Shown here: positions 1-4,993 of the stretch, one piece after another
Numbering within the stretch: the first letter of the stretch is position 1
Layout: each line of letters starts with the position of its first letter
Origin: an uncultured Paenibacillaceae bacterium
Lineage (GTDB): Bacteria > Bacillota > Bacilli > Paenibacillales > CALAME01
Length of the DNA: 6,022 nucleotides
Assembly: GCA_937983035.1 (NCBI GenBank)
Contig: CALKAN010000208.1
Location: 1 to 6,022, forward strand
Reading direction: 5' to 3'
The notes under the pieces: model-generated
The model's input: the letters and a program-made list of their open reading frames with translations, nothing else
Databases searched by the model: none
What the model was told of the DNA's origin: nothing
Translations under genes and position numbers: made by a program

Positions 1-804
1 ACAACAGAAAATGGACAAGAGCAAGCAAAGCTGAATATTACCGCTTTTGCCGGACAAGGACAAAATGAACTGTTCATTGGAAAGGCGCCTTCGCTGCGCG
101 CAACCCGGCTGCATGGAACTTCGCAAGATATCAACACAGAAGCGGTAAAATATTGGATGCCGAAAATGGTCCTCAGACGCAGCGGAAACGATCTAAGCAG
201 CACTTTCGTGACCGTCATGGAGCCATACAAAGGCGACAACAAACTCATCGCTCAAGTTGATCTGCTCAAGCCCGCGGACGACGGCAATGTCGCATTGCAA
301 ATCACATACGGAGATATTACGGACATTATTTTAAGCTCTTCCGATCCGGCTCAACCGCTCACCGTCAATGATATTACGCTGCATGGACGTTACGGCTTCA
401 TTCGCTTGCATCAGGGCGAAATTGCAGAAATGAAGCTGATCGGCGGCACGCTTCTGCAAAAGGGAGATCAGCAGCTGACCGGATCCGGACCACAGACAGG
501 CGTGATTAACAAAGTGATGCGCATCAGTGAAGGAGATCCGTACTATGCATTCGTGACAGACACAATTTTAACCGGTGATTTGGCTGGACAAACTTTAATT
601 GTTGCCCATCCGGACGGCACTTCGCACGGGTATAAGATCAAAGAAGTGAACATGGACAATCAACAATCGATTATCCTGCTCGATGATATGGAACCCGGCT
701 GGACGATTCACGCTGACGGTTCTTCAACGTTGGACTTCTATCCGTTCAGAGACTGGAACGGCGATCACCATTTCCGAATTGACAATATCGAATCAAGGCA
801 ATAA
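1..804 (+). CDS. C-terminal part of heparinase II/III-like polysaccharide lyase (5' end outside window)
   Basis: The frame is open from the first base to a TAA at 802-804, giving 267 visible residues; the start and the N-terminal part lie upstream of the window. The visible part is rich in beta-strand patterns, with no membrane segment. A stretch reading LRRSGNDLSSTFVTVMEPY (about residues 58-76) resembles the C-terminal beta-sandwich of heparinase II/III-family lyases, where an RxG.DL.STFV.V.EPY pattern is common. Enzymes of that family cleave uronic-acid-containing polysaccharides by beta-elimination, usually outside the cell. The catalytic helical domain is not in view, so neither activity nor substrate can be judged. 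The first ATG in this stretch (157) is internal: coding sense continues upstream of it and no ribosome binding site precedes it. It could instead be another large secreted carbohydrate-active protein with a similar beta domain. The family call rests on recalled motifs, not a search. Confidence 0.7.
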   Translation, partial: TTENGQEQAKLNITAFAGQGQNELFIGKAPSLRATRLHGTSQDINTEAVKYWMPKMVLRRSGNDLSSTFVTVMEPYKGDNKLIAQVDLLKPADDGNVALQITYGDITDIILSSSDPAQPLTVNDITLHGRYGFIRLHQGEIAEMKLIGGTLLQKGDQQLTGSGPQTGVINKVMRISEGDPYYAFVTDTILTGDLAGQTLIVAHPDGTSHGYKIKEVNMDNQQSIILLDDMEPGWTIHADGSSTLDFYPFRDWNGDHHFRIDNIESRQ

Positions 805-845
805 AAAAATCCCGCAGTCACGGCAAACGGCTGCGGGATATTTTT
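803..845. terminator. Bidirectional rho-independent terminator between convergent genes
   Basis: A 9-bp perfect stem, ATCCCGCAG (809-817) with CTGCGGGAT (831-839), encloses a 13-nt loop. On the plus strand it is followed by ATTTTT (840-845). On the minus strand it is followed by seven T (complement of the A-run 803-809). It can therefore end both the lyase transcript and the transcript of the small minus-strand gene. The lyase stop codon runs into the A-run. Confidence 0.88.
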
Positions 846-846
846 A

Positions 847-870
847 TTTAAAGAGCGTATGCGCTTTAAA
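847..870. repeat. Imperfect inverted repeat downstream of the small gene
   Basis: TTTAAAGAGC (847-856) and GCGCTTTAAA (861-870) pair over 10 positions with one mismatch and a 4-nt loop GTAT. It sits between the stop codon of the small minus-strand gene and the shared terminator, so it would lie in that gene's 3' untranslated RNA. It may stabilise the 3' end; it has no T-run of its own strong enough to call it a terminator. Confidence 0.45.
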
Positions 871-887
871 AGCATGCATGCACATCG

Positions 888-1016
888 CTACACTTGTCCT
901 TTCGTTTCGTCATCCTCGTCTTCCCATCTTCTCGAATACGCTTTATTCGTTACCCAAATCGTGATCCAAGTAACAAATATAATGATGATCACCGATGCAA
1001 TCCATGCTGCCTTCAT
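888..1016 (-). CDS. Small single-pass membrane protein, 42 residues
   Basis: An ATG at 1016 opens a 42-codon frame ending in TAG (888-890). The ribosome binding site GGAGGAG (1025-1031) lies 8 nt upstream, which is unusually good for a chance frame. The protein starts MKAAW, then has one hydrophobic helix (about residues 5-22, rich in I, V, W and T). A short basic turn NKAYSRRW (24-31) follows, and the tail is strongly acidic (EDEDDE, 32-37). The basic residues just after the helix suggest N-outside, C-inside topology. Small Bacillota membrane proteins of the YtzI kind show a similar helix followed by an AYS motif; I regard this as a weak resemblance. The function is unknown. It is convergent with the lyase gene and shares its terminator; no convincing promoter is visible upstream. 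It is too short for many gene callers. Confidence 0.78.
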   Translation of the reverse strand: MKAAWIASVIIIIFVTWITIWVTNKAYSRRWEDEDDETKGQV

Positions 1017-1215
1017 CAACAGATCTCCTCCATTCTTGCACTTCTAAACGATTCCCCCATTTCTGCCGGCTTTGCTTTCAGCAAACATAATGCTGGAAAT
1101 AAAGCTCAGCTTGGATTACAACTGCTTATAAAAGCATAACATAACCGCACATGGTTAAAAAGCCTCTTCATAGTTTTGCAACAATTAGGAGAAACGCAAG
1201 CCCTTATTCAACCAC
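1017..1215. other. Gene-free stretch upstream of the small membrane protein gene
   Basis: Apart from the ribosome binding site GGAGGAG (1025-1031, minus) nothing firm is visible. On the minus strand there are AT-rich hexamers such as TATGCT and TATAAG around 1123-1137 that could be a -10 element, but no good -35 lies at the right distance. Frames on the plus strand lack ribosome binding sites. The promoter of the small gene must lie here, or transcription reaches it by read-through from the binding-protein gene to the right. Confidence 0.5.
1025..1031 (-). promoter_or_regulatory. Ribosome binding site of the 42-residue membrane protein
   Basis: GGAGGAG on the minus strand, 8 nt before the ATG at 1016. 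This site is the main reason for believing so short a frame. Confidence 0.8.
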
Positions 1216-1274
1216 AAAAAAACTCCCTTTAAACGAAACAGGGCGAGTGCCGCAGCCTGTCTGCTTAAAGGGAG
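1216..1274 (-). terminator. Long composite terminator of the first binding-protein gene
   Basis: The outer stem CTCCCTTTAA (1223-1232) with TTAAAGGGAG (1265-1274) is 10 bp and perfect. Inside it ACAGG (1238-1242) pairs with CCTGT (1256-1260), and a smaller GGC/GCC pairing (1242-1244, 1249-1251) is an alternative. On the minus strand the structure is followed directly by seven T (complement of 1216-1222). It lies about 50 nt after the stop codon at 1324. The hairpin is longer than most bacterial terminators. Confidence 0.85.
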
Positions 1275-1323
1275 GGGATCATGTTTGCTTTTTTTATAAA
1301 GGGAATCTTAATCCGTAAACGCT

Positions 1324-2697
1324 TTATTGTTGTTTTTTCGCAATTTCCAATTCCAAATTAATTTCCTGTTCAATCGTTCTCATCATCGTGTTCATGTCCA
1401 CATTGCCAAAAGCCAAGTCCAGCAATTGACTGCGATAAAGCGCCGTTGTAACTGGATCTAACAACGTTCTTTCTGACAACGGAGCAAACGGAATGCTGAA
1501 GATTGATTGAACATTGCGATCCGCATAATACGTATCTTGCGCAAATGCAGAAATCGTCGCATCGTTCAACACAATCGGGATGTTTCCTGCAGCAGATGTG
1601 ATCTTTTGATATTCGTCAGACAACAAGTACTTGATAACTTCCATCGCTGCTTCTTTCTGCTGGCTCATGTTTGTTATGCCGAATAGCAGCAAGTTTCCTT
1701 GTGCTCCCGTGTTCGGCCGCATGGAATACGTCGGATAAGACGTCAGGTCCCAGTTGACATTTTGCATATCTGCCCAGCTGAGCGGAGAATGCACGAGGCC
1801 TGCGAACATTGCTGCTTCCCCTGCCATGAACTCAGTTTGATGCGGCAAACGGTTCAGCTGTTCGGTTTTCTCTCTGTAGCCGGTCGCTTCAAATGGACGA
1901 ACAGCAATCGTCTCGTACAAAGCTCTCCATTCGCCTCCATACTTGTTAAACGTTGCTGTTTCCGTTTCCGCATCTACGTATGGAACGGACAGAGAGTTAA
2001 GCGAAAAGTGCTGTGCCAATGCAAATGAAATGCCGATATAATCGGTATTTCCTTCTGTTCTCGTCATCCGCTCATTCAGTTCAAACACTTCATCCCACGT
2101 AATGCCGTCCTTCGGATAAGCGATTCCAAAGTTGTCAAAAATATCTTTGTTGTAGAACAGCGCCATGGACTCTAAAGAAACAGGAAGCGCGTAAATGTTG
2201 TCTTCCCACATCTCTCTCAATCCATCATACCAATCCACGCTGATGCGATCGAGATCGACGTCATGTTTTTCAATCAATTCAGACATGTCATAAACCATGC
2301 CGTATGAAACCGGCCCGCGTCCAAAATCCAACACAGCCGCATATACGATATCAACCATCGTATTCGTCACGAGCAAATTGTCAAAGCTTATATCCGATCT
2401 CGGAATATAATTAATCGTATAATGCGGAAATTTCTCTCTAATCGCATCTCCGAATCTTTGATTAAACGCTTCTGCCGTATGATTCGCCGGAGTAACAATG
2501 GTCAATTCTGCAGTTTCAGGAGCCTGCGGTTGTTCTTTTACCTCTTGGGCAGGCTCCTGATTAGAAGGCTGCTCTTGGTTTACAGCAGGCGGATTTTGCG
2601 TATTCGCATTTTCATCTCCCGCTTGATCTTGCCCGCCGCATGCCGTTAAAATTCCGATCAATAAAATGATGCCCAGCCAAAATGCTGCTCTTTTCAT
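1324..2697 (-). CDS. Extracellular solute-binding lipoprotein, sugar-ABC type (paralogue A)
   Basis: This encodes a 457-residue substrate-binding lipoprotein of the family-1 (carbohydrate ABC importer) class, anchored on the outer face of the membrane. The signal peptide (residues 1-19) has basic MKR, a hydrophobic core and the lipobox LTAC, with Cys20 as the lipidated residue. A flexible tether rich in Q, N, P and E (21-59) leads to the binding domain (60-457). Typical stretches are NTMVDIVYAAVLDFGRG, ALPVSLESMALFYNKDIFDNFGI (split here for length: ALPVSLESMALF, YNKDIFDNFGI), GITWDEVFEL, and GEAAMFAGLVHSPLSW. The frame is open upstream to 2784, but the start at 2697 is preferred because GGAGGT (2704-2709) lies 6 nt upstream and the signal peptide begins exactly there. 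Neighbour 3198-4562 is a close paralogue. No permease gene is adjacent. The ligand cannot be read from the sequence; oligosaccharide is the family expectation. Confidence 0.92.
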   Translation of the reverse strand: MKRAAFWLGIILLIGILTACGGQDQAGDENANTQNPPAVNQEQPSNQEPAQEVKEQPQAPETAELTIVTPANHTAEAFNQRFGDAIREKFPHYTINYIPRSDISFDNLLVTNTMVDIVYAAVLDFGRGPVSYGMVYDMSELIEKHDVDLDRISVDWYDGLREMWEDNIYALPVSLESMALFYNKDIFDNFGIAYPKDGITWDEVFELNERMTRTEGNTDYIGISFALAQHFSLNSLSVPYVDAETETATFNKYGGEWRALYETIAVRPFEATGYREKTEQLNRLPHQTEFMAGEAAMFAGLVHSPLSWADMQNVNWDLTSYPTYSMRPNTGAQGNLLLFGITNMSQQKEAAMEVIKYLLSDEYQKITSAAGNIPIVLNDATISAFAQDTYYADRNVQSIFSIPFAPLSERTLLDPVTTALYRSQLLDLAFGNVDMNTMMRTIEQEINLELEIAKKQQ

Positions 2698-2703
2698 GTT
2701 TCG

Positions 2704-2709
2704 ACCTCC
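2704..2709 (-). promoter_or_regulatory. Ribosome binding site fixing the start of paralogue A
   Basis: GGAGGT on the minus strand, 6 nt before the ATG at 2697. It rules out the in-frame ATGs further upstream (2784, 2766), which have no such site and would put 23-29 polar residues in front of the signal peptide. Confidence 0.9.
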
Positions 2710-2832
2710 ATTTGAATAAAATAAACTACAGATAACGCTTCCAACAAATTGTGCTTTTCGGGACATTAGTGAATGCGGGATCAATGCAAGCTGTTTTGCC
2801 TGCAGCGTCCATTCGCGGCCTTGCGCATGTCA

Positions 2833-3019
2833 CTAAACCCCTTTCAAAATGAAACAACAAAAGAACTCCGGCTTATGCAGCCGCAAAATATTGCTCGCAT
2901 GAACAGATCGTGCGGCAAATTCAGTCATACGATTCAGCTGCCTGATTGCGACGCGCATGTGCAGAAAATCCATCACGCCTCATGCTTGTTTAAACATGCG
3001 ATCTGCATCACGGAGTCAT
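2833..3019 (-). other. Chain of three short overlapping frames in the leader (possible leader peptides)
   Basis: Reading the minus strand, AAAGGGGG stands 4 nt before an ATG at 3019 that opens a 3-codon frame (M-T-P). Its TGA overlaps the next ATG as TGATG (3010-3006). The second frame has 11 codons and its TGA again overlaps an ATG as TGATG (2975-2971). The third frame has 46 codons (MDFLHMRVAI...), ending in TAG at 2833-2835, with a GAGG 4 nt before its start. The arrangement suggests translational coupling, but the peptides match no family I know and may be chance. Confidence 0.25.
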
Positions 3020-3039
3020 ATCGCCCCCTTTAAAACTTC

Positions 3040-3089
3040 ATATCACTCTCTTAAGCTTGAAATCTCGTTAAATTTCACTCGAGTGATAT
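3040..3089. repeat. Inverted half-sites flanking the start of paralogue A's leader
   Basis: ATATCACTC (3040-3048) is an exact inverted copy of GAGTGATAT (3081-3089), which is half of the operator plus three flanking bases. Centres are 41 bp apart, about four helical turns. In the RNA the two arms would form a 9-bp stem close to the 5' end, with a smaller GAAAT/ATTTC stem inside. It could be an auxiliary half-operator or a 5' stabilising hairpin. Confidence 0.45.
3075..3086. promoter_or_regulatory. Operator-like palindrome TCACTCGAGTGA, paralogue A
   Basis: This is a perfect 12-bp palindrome about 15 bp downstream of the proposed -10 element, roughly +8 to +19 of the transcript, where a bound repressor would block transcription. 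The core CACTCGAGTG recurs at the same kind of position in front of the second binding-protein gene. The central CG resembles LacI-family operators, but the regulator is not in the window. Confidence 0.72.
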
Positions 3090-3100
3090 TTTCAATTTTT

Positions 3101-3128
3101 ATATTATCAAAATGAAACGATTTGTCAA
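3101..3128 (-). promoter_or_regulatory. Sigma-A type promoter of paralogue A
   Basis: On the minus strand a perfect -35 TTGACA (3123-3128) is followed by a 16-bp spacer and an AT-rich -10 region, read as TAATAT (3101-3106); TATAAA slightly further downstream is an alternative with a long 19-bp spacer. It lies between the terminator of the upstream gene (3162-3187) and the operator palindrome, so paralogue A has its own promoter. Confidence 0.72.
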
Positions 3129-3161
3129 TCATTAAATCATGTTCAACCCGTTTTTCGACAT

Positions 3162-3187
3162 AAAAAAACCTCCCCGCATGGGAGGTT
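3162..3187 (-). terminator. Terminator of paralogue B
   Basis: AACCTCCC (3167-3174) and GGGAGGTT (3180-3187) form an 8-bp perfect stem with a 5-nt loop. On the minus strand a T-run (complement of 3162-3168) follows. It lies 10 nt after the stop codon at 3198 and separates the two binding-protein genes into independent transcripts. Confidence 0.9.
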
Positions 3188-3197
3188 CATCATGATA

Positions 3198-4562
3198 TTA
3201 TTGTTGTTTCTTGGCAGCCTCCAACTCCAGATTAATTTCTTGTTCCAACTGGCGCATCATCGTGTTCACATCCATCTCGCCTCTGGCCAATTGAACAATT
3301 TTGCTTCGATAGAGGCCCGGAGTCACAGGATCTAAAGCCGTTCTTGGCGACAGCGGCGCGAAAGGAACGCTGAAAATCGACTGTACGTTGCGGTCGCCGA
3401 AATACGTATTTTTCGCAAAAGCAGATATCGTTTCGTCATTTAATAGGATCGGTATATTTCCGTCTGCTGAAGTAATGACTTGAAATTCTTCAGACAGCAA
3501 ATATTTGATTACTTCCATGGCGGCATTTTTCTGCTCGCTCATATTTGTGATGCCGAATAACAGCAAATTGCCTTGCGCTCCTGTATTCGGCCTTTCCGCA
3601 TAAATCGGATAATTGGTCAAATCCCAATTCAAATCCTGCATTTCTGCCCAACTAAGCGGAGAGTGCACCAAACCAGCAAACATCGCAGCTTCGCCTTGTA
3701 GAAACTCGGTTTGATGAGGCAAGCGGTTTAAAGCGGCAATTTTTTCACTGTAACCCGGTGCTTCCAACGGACGAATCGCAATCGTTTCATACAGTGTTTT
3801 CCATTCATTTTCGTATTTGCTTAACGTCGCTTGCTCTGTCTCTTGGTCGACATAAGGAATGGAGAGTGAGTTCAGGGAAAAGTGCTGTGCCAGAGCGAAG
3901 GAGATGCCGACGTAGTTCGTGTTTTCCTCCGTGCGCGTCAAACGAACATTTAAATCGAAAACTTCATCCCACGTAATGCCTTCGCCCGGATAATCGACGC
4001 CGAAATGATCAAACAAATCTTTGTTGTAAAATAACGCATTGGACTCCAACGAAATCGGCAGCGCATAAATATTGCCATTCCACATATTGCCCAGACCGCC
4101 GTACCAATCTACGCTGATTTTGTCCAGATCGACATCGTGCTGCCTGATCAGATCCGTCATGTCGTAAACCATTCCATATTGCAGCGGTCCTCTGCCGAAA
4201 TCTAATATGGCAGCATAAACGATATCGATCATCGTATTCGTAACGGTAATATTTTCAAAACTAACTTCTGAGCTTGGAACATACGTAATCTTATAGTTCG
4301 GGAATTTCTCTCGGATCCGATTTCCAAATCGTTCGTCAAAATTCTCAACTGAATGGCCTGCAGGAGTAGCAATCTTCAAATCGGCAGTCTCTGGGATGGA
4401 AGAAACGGGAGGCTGCGATGACTGCTCATTCGATGCTTTCGGCTGCGGATCGCTGGCGTCATTGCTTGGCACTGTCTCGTCAGCGCTGCATGCAGCCAGC
4501 ATGCCGATCAATAAAATGGCACTGATCAAAACGGCGAATAACTTCATGCGACATCCTTTCAT
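3198..4562 (-). CDS. Extracellular solute-binding lipoprotein, sugar-ABC type (paralogue B)
   Basis: This encodes a 454-residue family-1 solute-binding lipoprotein closely related to the product of 1324-2697. From the shared PETA motif (residue 57 here, counted from the chosen start) the two align over 398 residues with no gap and about 74% identity by manual count. Signal peptides and tethers are much more different. The signal peptide ends in the lipobox LAAC with Cys25 lipidated, followed by a tether rich in S, P, D and Q. Conserved blocks include DFGRGP, YGMVYDM, FALAQHFSLNSLS, LNRLPHQTEF, RPNTGAQGNLLLFGITNMS and the C-terminus KKQQ. The start at 4562 is chosen because AAGGAGGG (4569-4576) lies 6 nt upstream. 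A second ATG five codons on (4547), with AAAGGA before it, would place the Cys at 20 as in the paralogue. The frame extends upstream to 4613, but that part contains the ribosome binding site. No permease is adjacent; the ligand is unknown. Confidence 0.92.
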   Translation of the reverse strand: MKGCRMKLFAVLISAILLIGMLAACSADETVPSNDASDPQPKASNEQSSQPPVSSIPETADLKIATPAGHSVENFDERFGNRIREKFPNYKITYVPSSEVSFENITVTNTMIDIVYAAILDFGRGPLQYGMVYDMTDLIRQHDVDLDKISVDWYGGLGNMWNGNIYALPISLESNALFYNKDLFDHFGVDYPGEGITWDEVFDLNVRLTRTEENTNYVGISFALAQHFSLNSLSIPYVDQETEQATLSKYENEWKTLYETIAIRPLEAPGYSEKIAALNRLPHQTEFLQGEAAMFAGLVHSPLSWAEMQDLNWDLTNYPIYAERPNTGAQGNLLLFGITNMSEQKNAAMEVIKYLLSEEFQVITSADGNIPILLNDETISAFAKNTYFGDRNVQSIFSVPFAPLSPRTALDPVTPGLYRSKIVQLARGEMDVNTMMRQLEQEINLELEAAKKQQ

Positions 4563-4568
4563 ATGAAA

Positions 4569-4576
4569 CCCTCCTT
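4569..4576 (-). promoter_or_regulatory. Ribosome binding site fixing the start of paralogue B
   Basis: AAGGAGGG on the minus strand, 6 nt before the ATG at 4562, much stronger than the AAAGGA that precedes the alternative ATG at 4547. Confidence 0.88.
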
Positions 4577-4696
4577 CGGAATAATCATTTTTATTCACCA
4601 TGCTGCACTTCATTGATATCGCTTACATATTCTTATTGAAAACAACCAGCGCACAAAATCAGTCTTGCTGCGTCAATCATGCAGAATAAACTTCGT

Positions 4697-4711
4697 GGCA
4701 TGAAACATGCC
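4697..4711. repeat. Short perfect hairpin GGCATG-AAA-CATGCC
   Basis: Six base pairs with a 3-nt loop. In the minus-strand transcript this reads GGCATG TTT CATGCC in the leader of paralogue B. It carries one copy of the GCATGTTT word that recurs in both leaders. Confidence 0.55.
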
Positions 4712-4816
4712 GCTTAAATCAGTTGCATCGAACAAACAACATGCATGATGTCGGATTAAACATGCAAAACAGCATTGCCGGAAAAAACTTGCAAACACGC
4801 ATAATTTGCATAAAAA

Positions 4817-4826
4817 TACCATGGTA
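4817..4826. promoter_or_regulatory. Second palindrome TACCATGGTA near the paralogue B operator
   Basis: A perfect 10-bp palindrome starts within the early leader, 11 bp from the CACTCGAGTG operator (centres about 21 bp, two helical turns, apart). No copy is found in the leader of paralogue A, so it could be a separate regulator site or chance in AT-rich sequence. Confidence 0.3.
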
Positions 4827-4837
4827 ATTTTTTTCAT

Positions 4838-4847
4838 CACTCGAGTG
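4838..4847. promoter_or_regulatory. Operator-like palindrome CACTCGAGTG, paralogue B
   Basis: A perfect 10-bp palindrome begins 9 bp after the -10 element, about +3 to +12 of the transcript. It is the same core as at 3075-3086; the two sites share CACTCGAGTG and then differ at flanking bases. The position over the transcription start suits a repressor that also controls paralogue A. Confidence 0.72.
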
Positions 4848-4855
4848 TTAATGCT

Positions 4856-4884
4856 ATTATAACAAGATAATGAAAGCGTGTAAA
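4856..4884 (-). promoter_or_regulatory. Sigma-A type promoter of paralogue B
   Basis: On the minus strand -35 TTTACA (4879-4884), a 17-bp spacer and a perfect -10 TATAAT (4856-4861) form a near-consensus promoter. It lies between the exporter's terminator (4932-4960) and the operator. Transcription is expected to start near 4849. Confidence 0.85.
4871..4884. promoter_or_regulatory. Possible catabolite-response (cre-like) site
   Basis: TGAAAGCGTGTAAA matches the CcpA-site consensus TGWAANCGNTNWCA except at two positions. It overlaps the spacer and -35 of the paralogue B promoter, where CcpA would repress. The paralogue A spacer has a similar TGAAACG but with one base missing, so it fits less well. 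Weak evidence. Confidence 0.25.
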
Positions 4885-4931
4885 TGAATTTCTAAAGAAT
4901 ATTTTATGGAACAATTTGACTGCCCAAGCAC

Positions 4932-4960
4932 AAAAAATTCCCGCCCATGCAGGCGGGAAT
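4932..4960 (-). terminator. Terminator of the ABC exporter gene
   Basis: ATTCCCGCC (4937-4945) and GGCGGGAAT (4952-4960) make a 9-bp perfect stem with a 6-nt loop. On the minus strand six T (complement of 4932-4937) follow. It lies about 33 nt after the exporter stop codon at 4994 and isolates that gene from the binding-protein unit. Confidence 0.9.
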
Positions 4961-4993
4961 AGGGACGGGTTTCATCTCAAAACGCGTTTCAAG

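Larger units (their letters stand above)
2698..3094 (-). other. Long 5' leader of paralogue A
   Basis: About 397 nt separate the predicted transcription start (near 3094) from the start codon at 2697. The ribosome binding site GGAGGT is at 2704-2709. The leader contains the operator palindrome (3075-3086), a matching half-site (3040-3048), a GC(T/A)TGTTTAAACA(T/A)GC near-palindrome (2984-2999), and a chain of short overlapping frames (2833-3019). No known riboswitch class and no intrinsic terminator was recognised in it. A plus-strand frame at 2773-3033 has no ribosome binding site and no recognisable product. Confidence 0.6.
4563..4849 (-). other. Long 5' leader of paralogue B
   Basis: About 287 nt lie between the predicted transcription start (near 4849) and the start codon. 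The leader is studded with GCATG/CATGC words: plus-strand AAACATGC occurs at 4703-4710 and 4758-4765, and once in the leader of paralogue A (2992-2999). A tight hairpin lies at 4697-4711, and TGCATG (4741-4746 region) can pair with CATGCA (4761-4766). The segment CAAAATCAGTC (4654-4664) resembles CAAATTCAGTC in the other leader (2916-2926), in the same order relative to the repeats. No known riboswitch and no intrinsic terminator was recognised. Confidence 0.55.

Noticed and set aside
683..1139. Overlapping plus-strand frames (683-964, 859-1047, 894-1139)
   Set aside because: They overlap the lyase end, the terminator and the small minus-strand gene, lack ribosome binding sites and have no protein-like pattern.
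1281..1361. 26-codon plus-strand frame with GGAGGGG just upstream, encoding a hydrophobic and basic peptide (toxin-like look)
   Set aside because: The apparent ribosome binding site is the arm of the paralogue A terminator, and the frame runs antisense into the end of that gene. No plus-strand promoter is seen. Chance is the simpler reading.
1699..2649. Plus-strand frames at 1699-2028 and 2422-2649
   Set aside because: Antisense shadows of paralogue A; low-complexity, Arg/Leu/Cys-rich translations without start signals.
2773..3033. 86-codon plus-strand frame antisense to the leader of paralogue A
   Set aside because: No ribosome binding site, no recognisable domain, and it covers a promoter-proximal leader on the other strand.
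2698..3094. Known riboswitch or T-box in the long leader
   Set aside because: I saw no T-box core, no recognisable riboswitch consensus and no terminator/antiterminator pair before the start codon.
3758..3976. Plus-strand frame antisense to paralogue B
   Set aside because: Shadow of a well-supported gene with no start signal.
4673..4837. 54-codon minus-strand frame in the leader of paralogue B, starting MKKITMVFLC and rich in cysteine
   Set aside because: Its ATG directly follows the operator, about 12 nt after the predicted transcription start, with no ribosome binding site. The composition looks like translated noncoding AT-rich DNA with repeated GCATG words.
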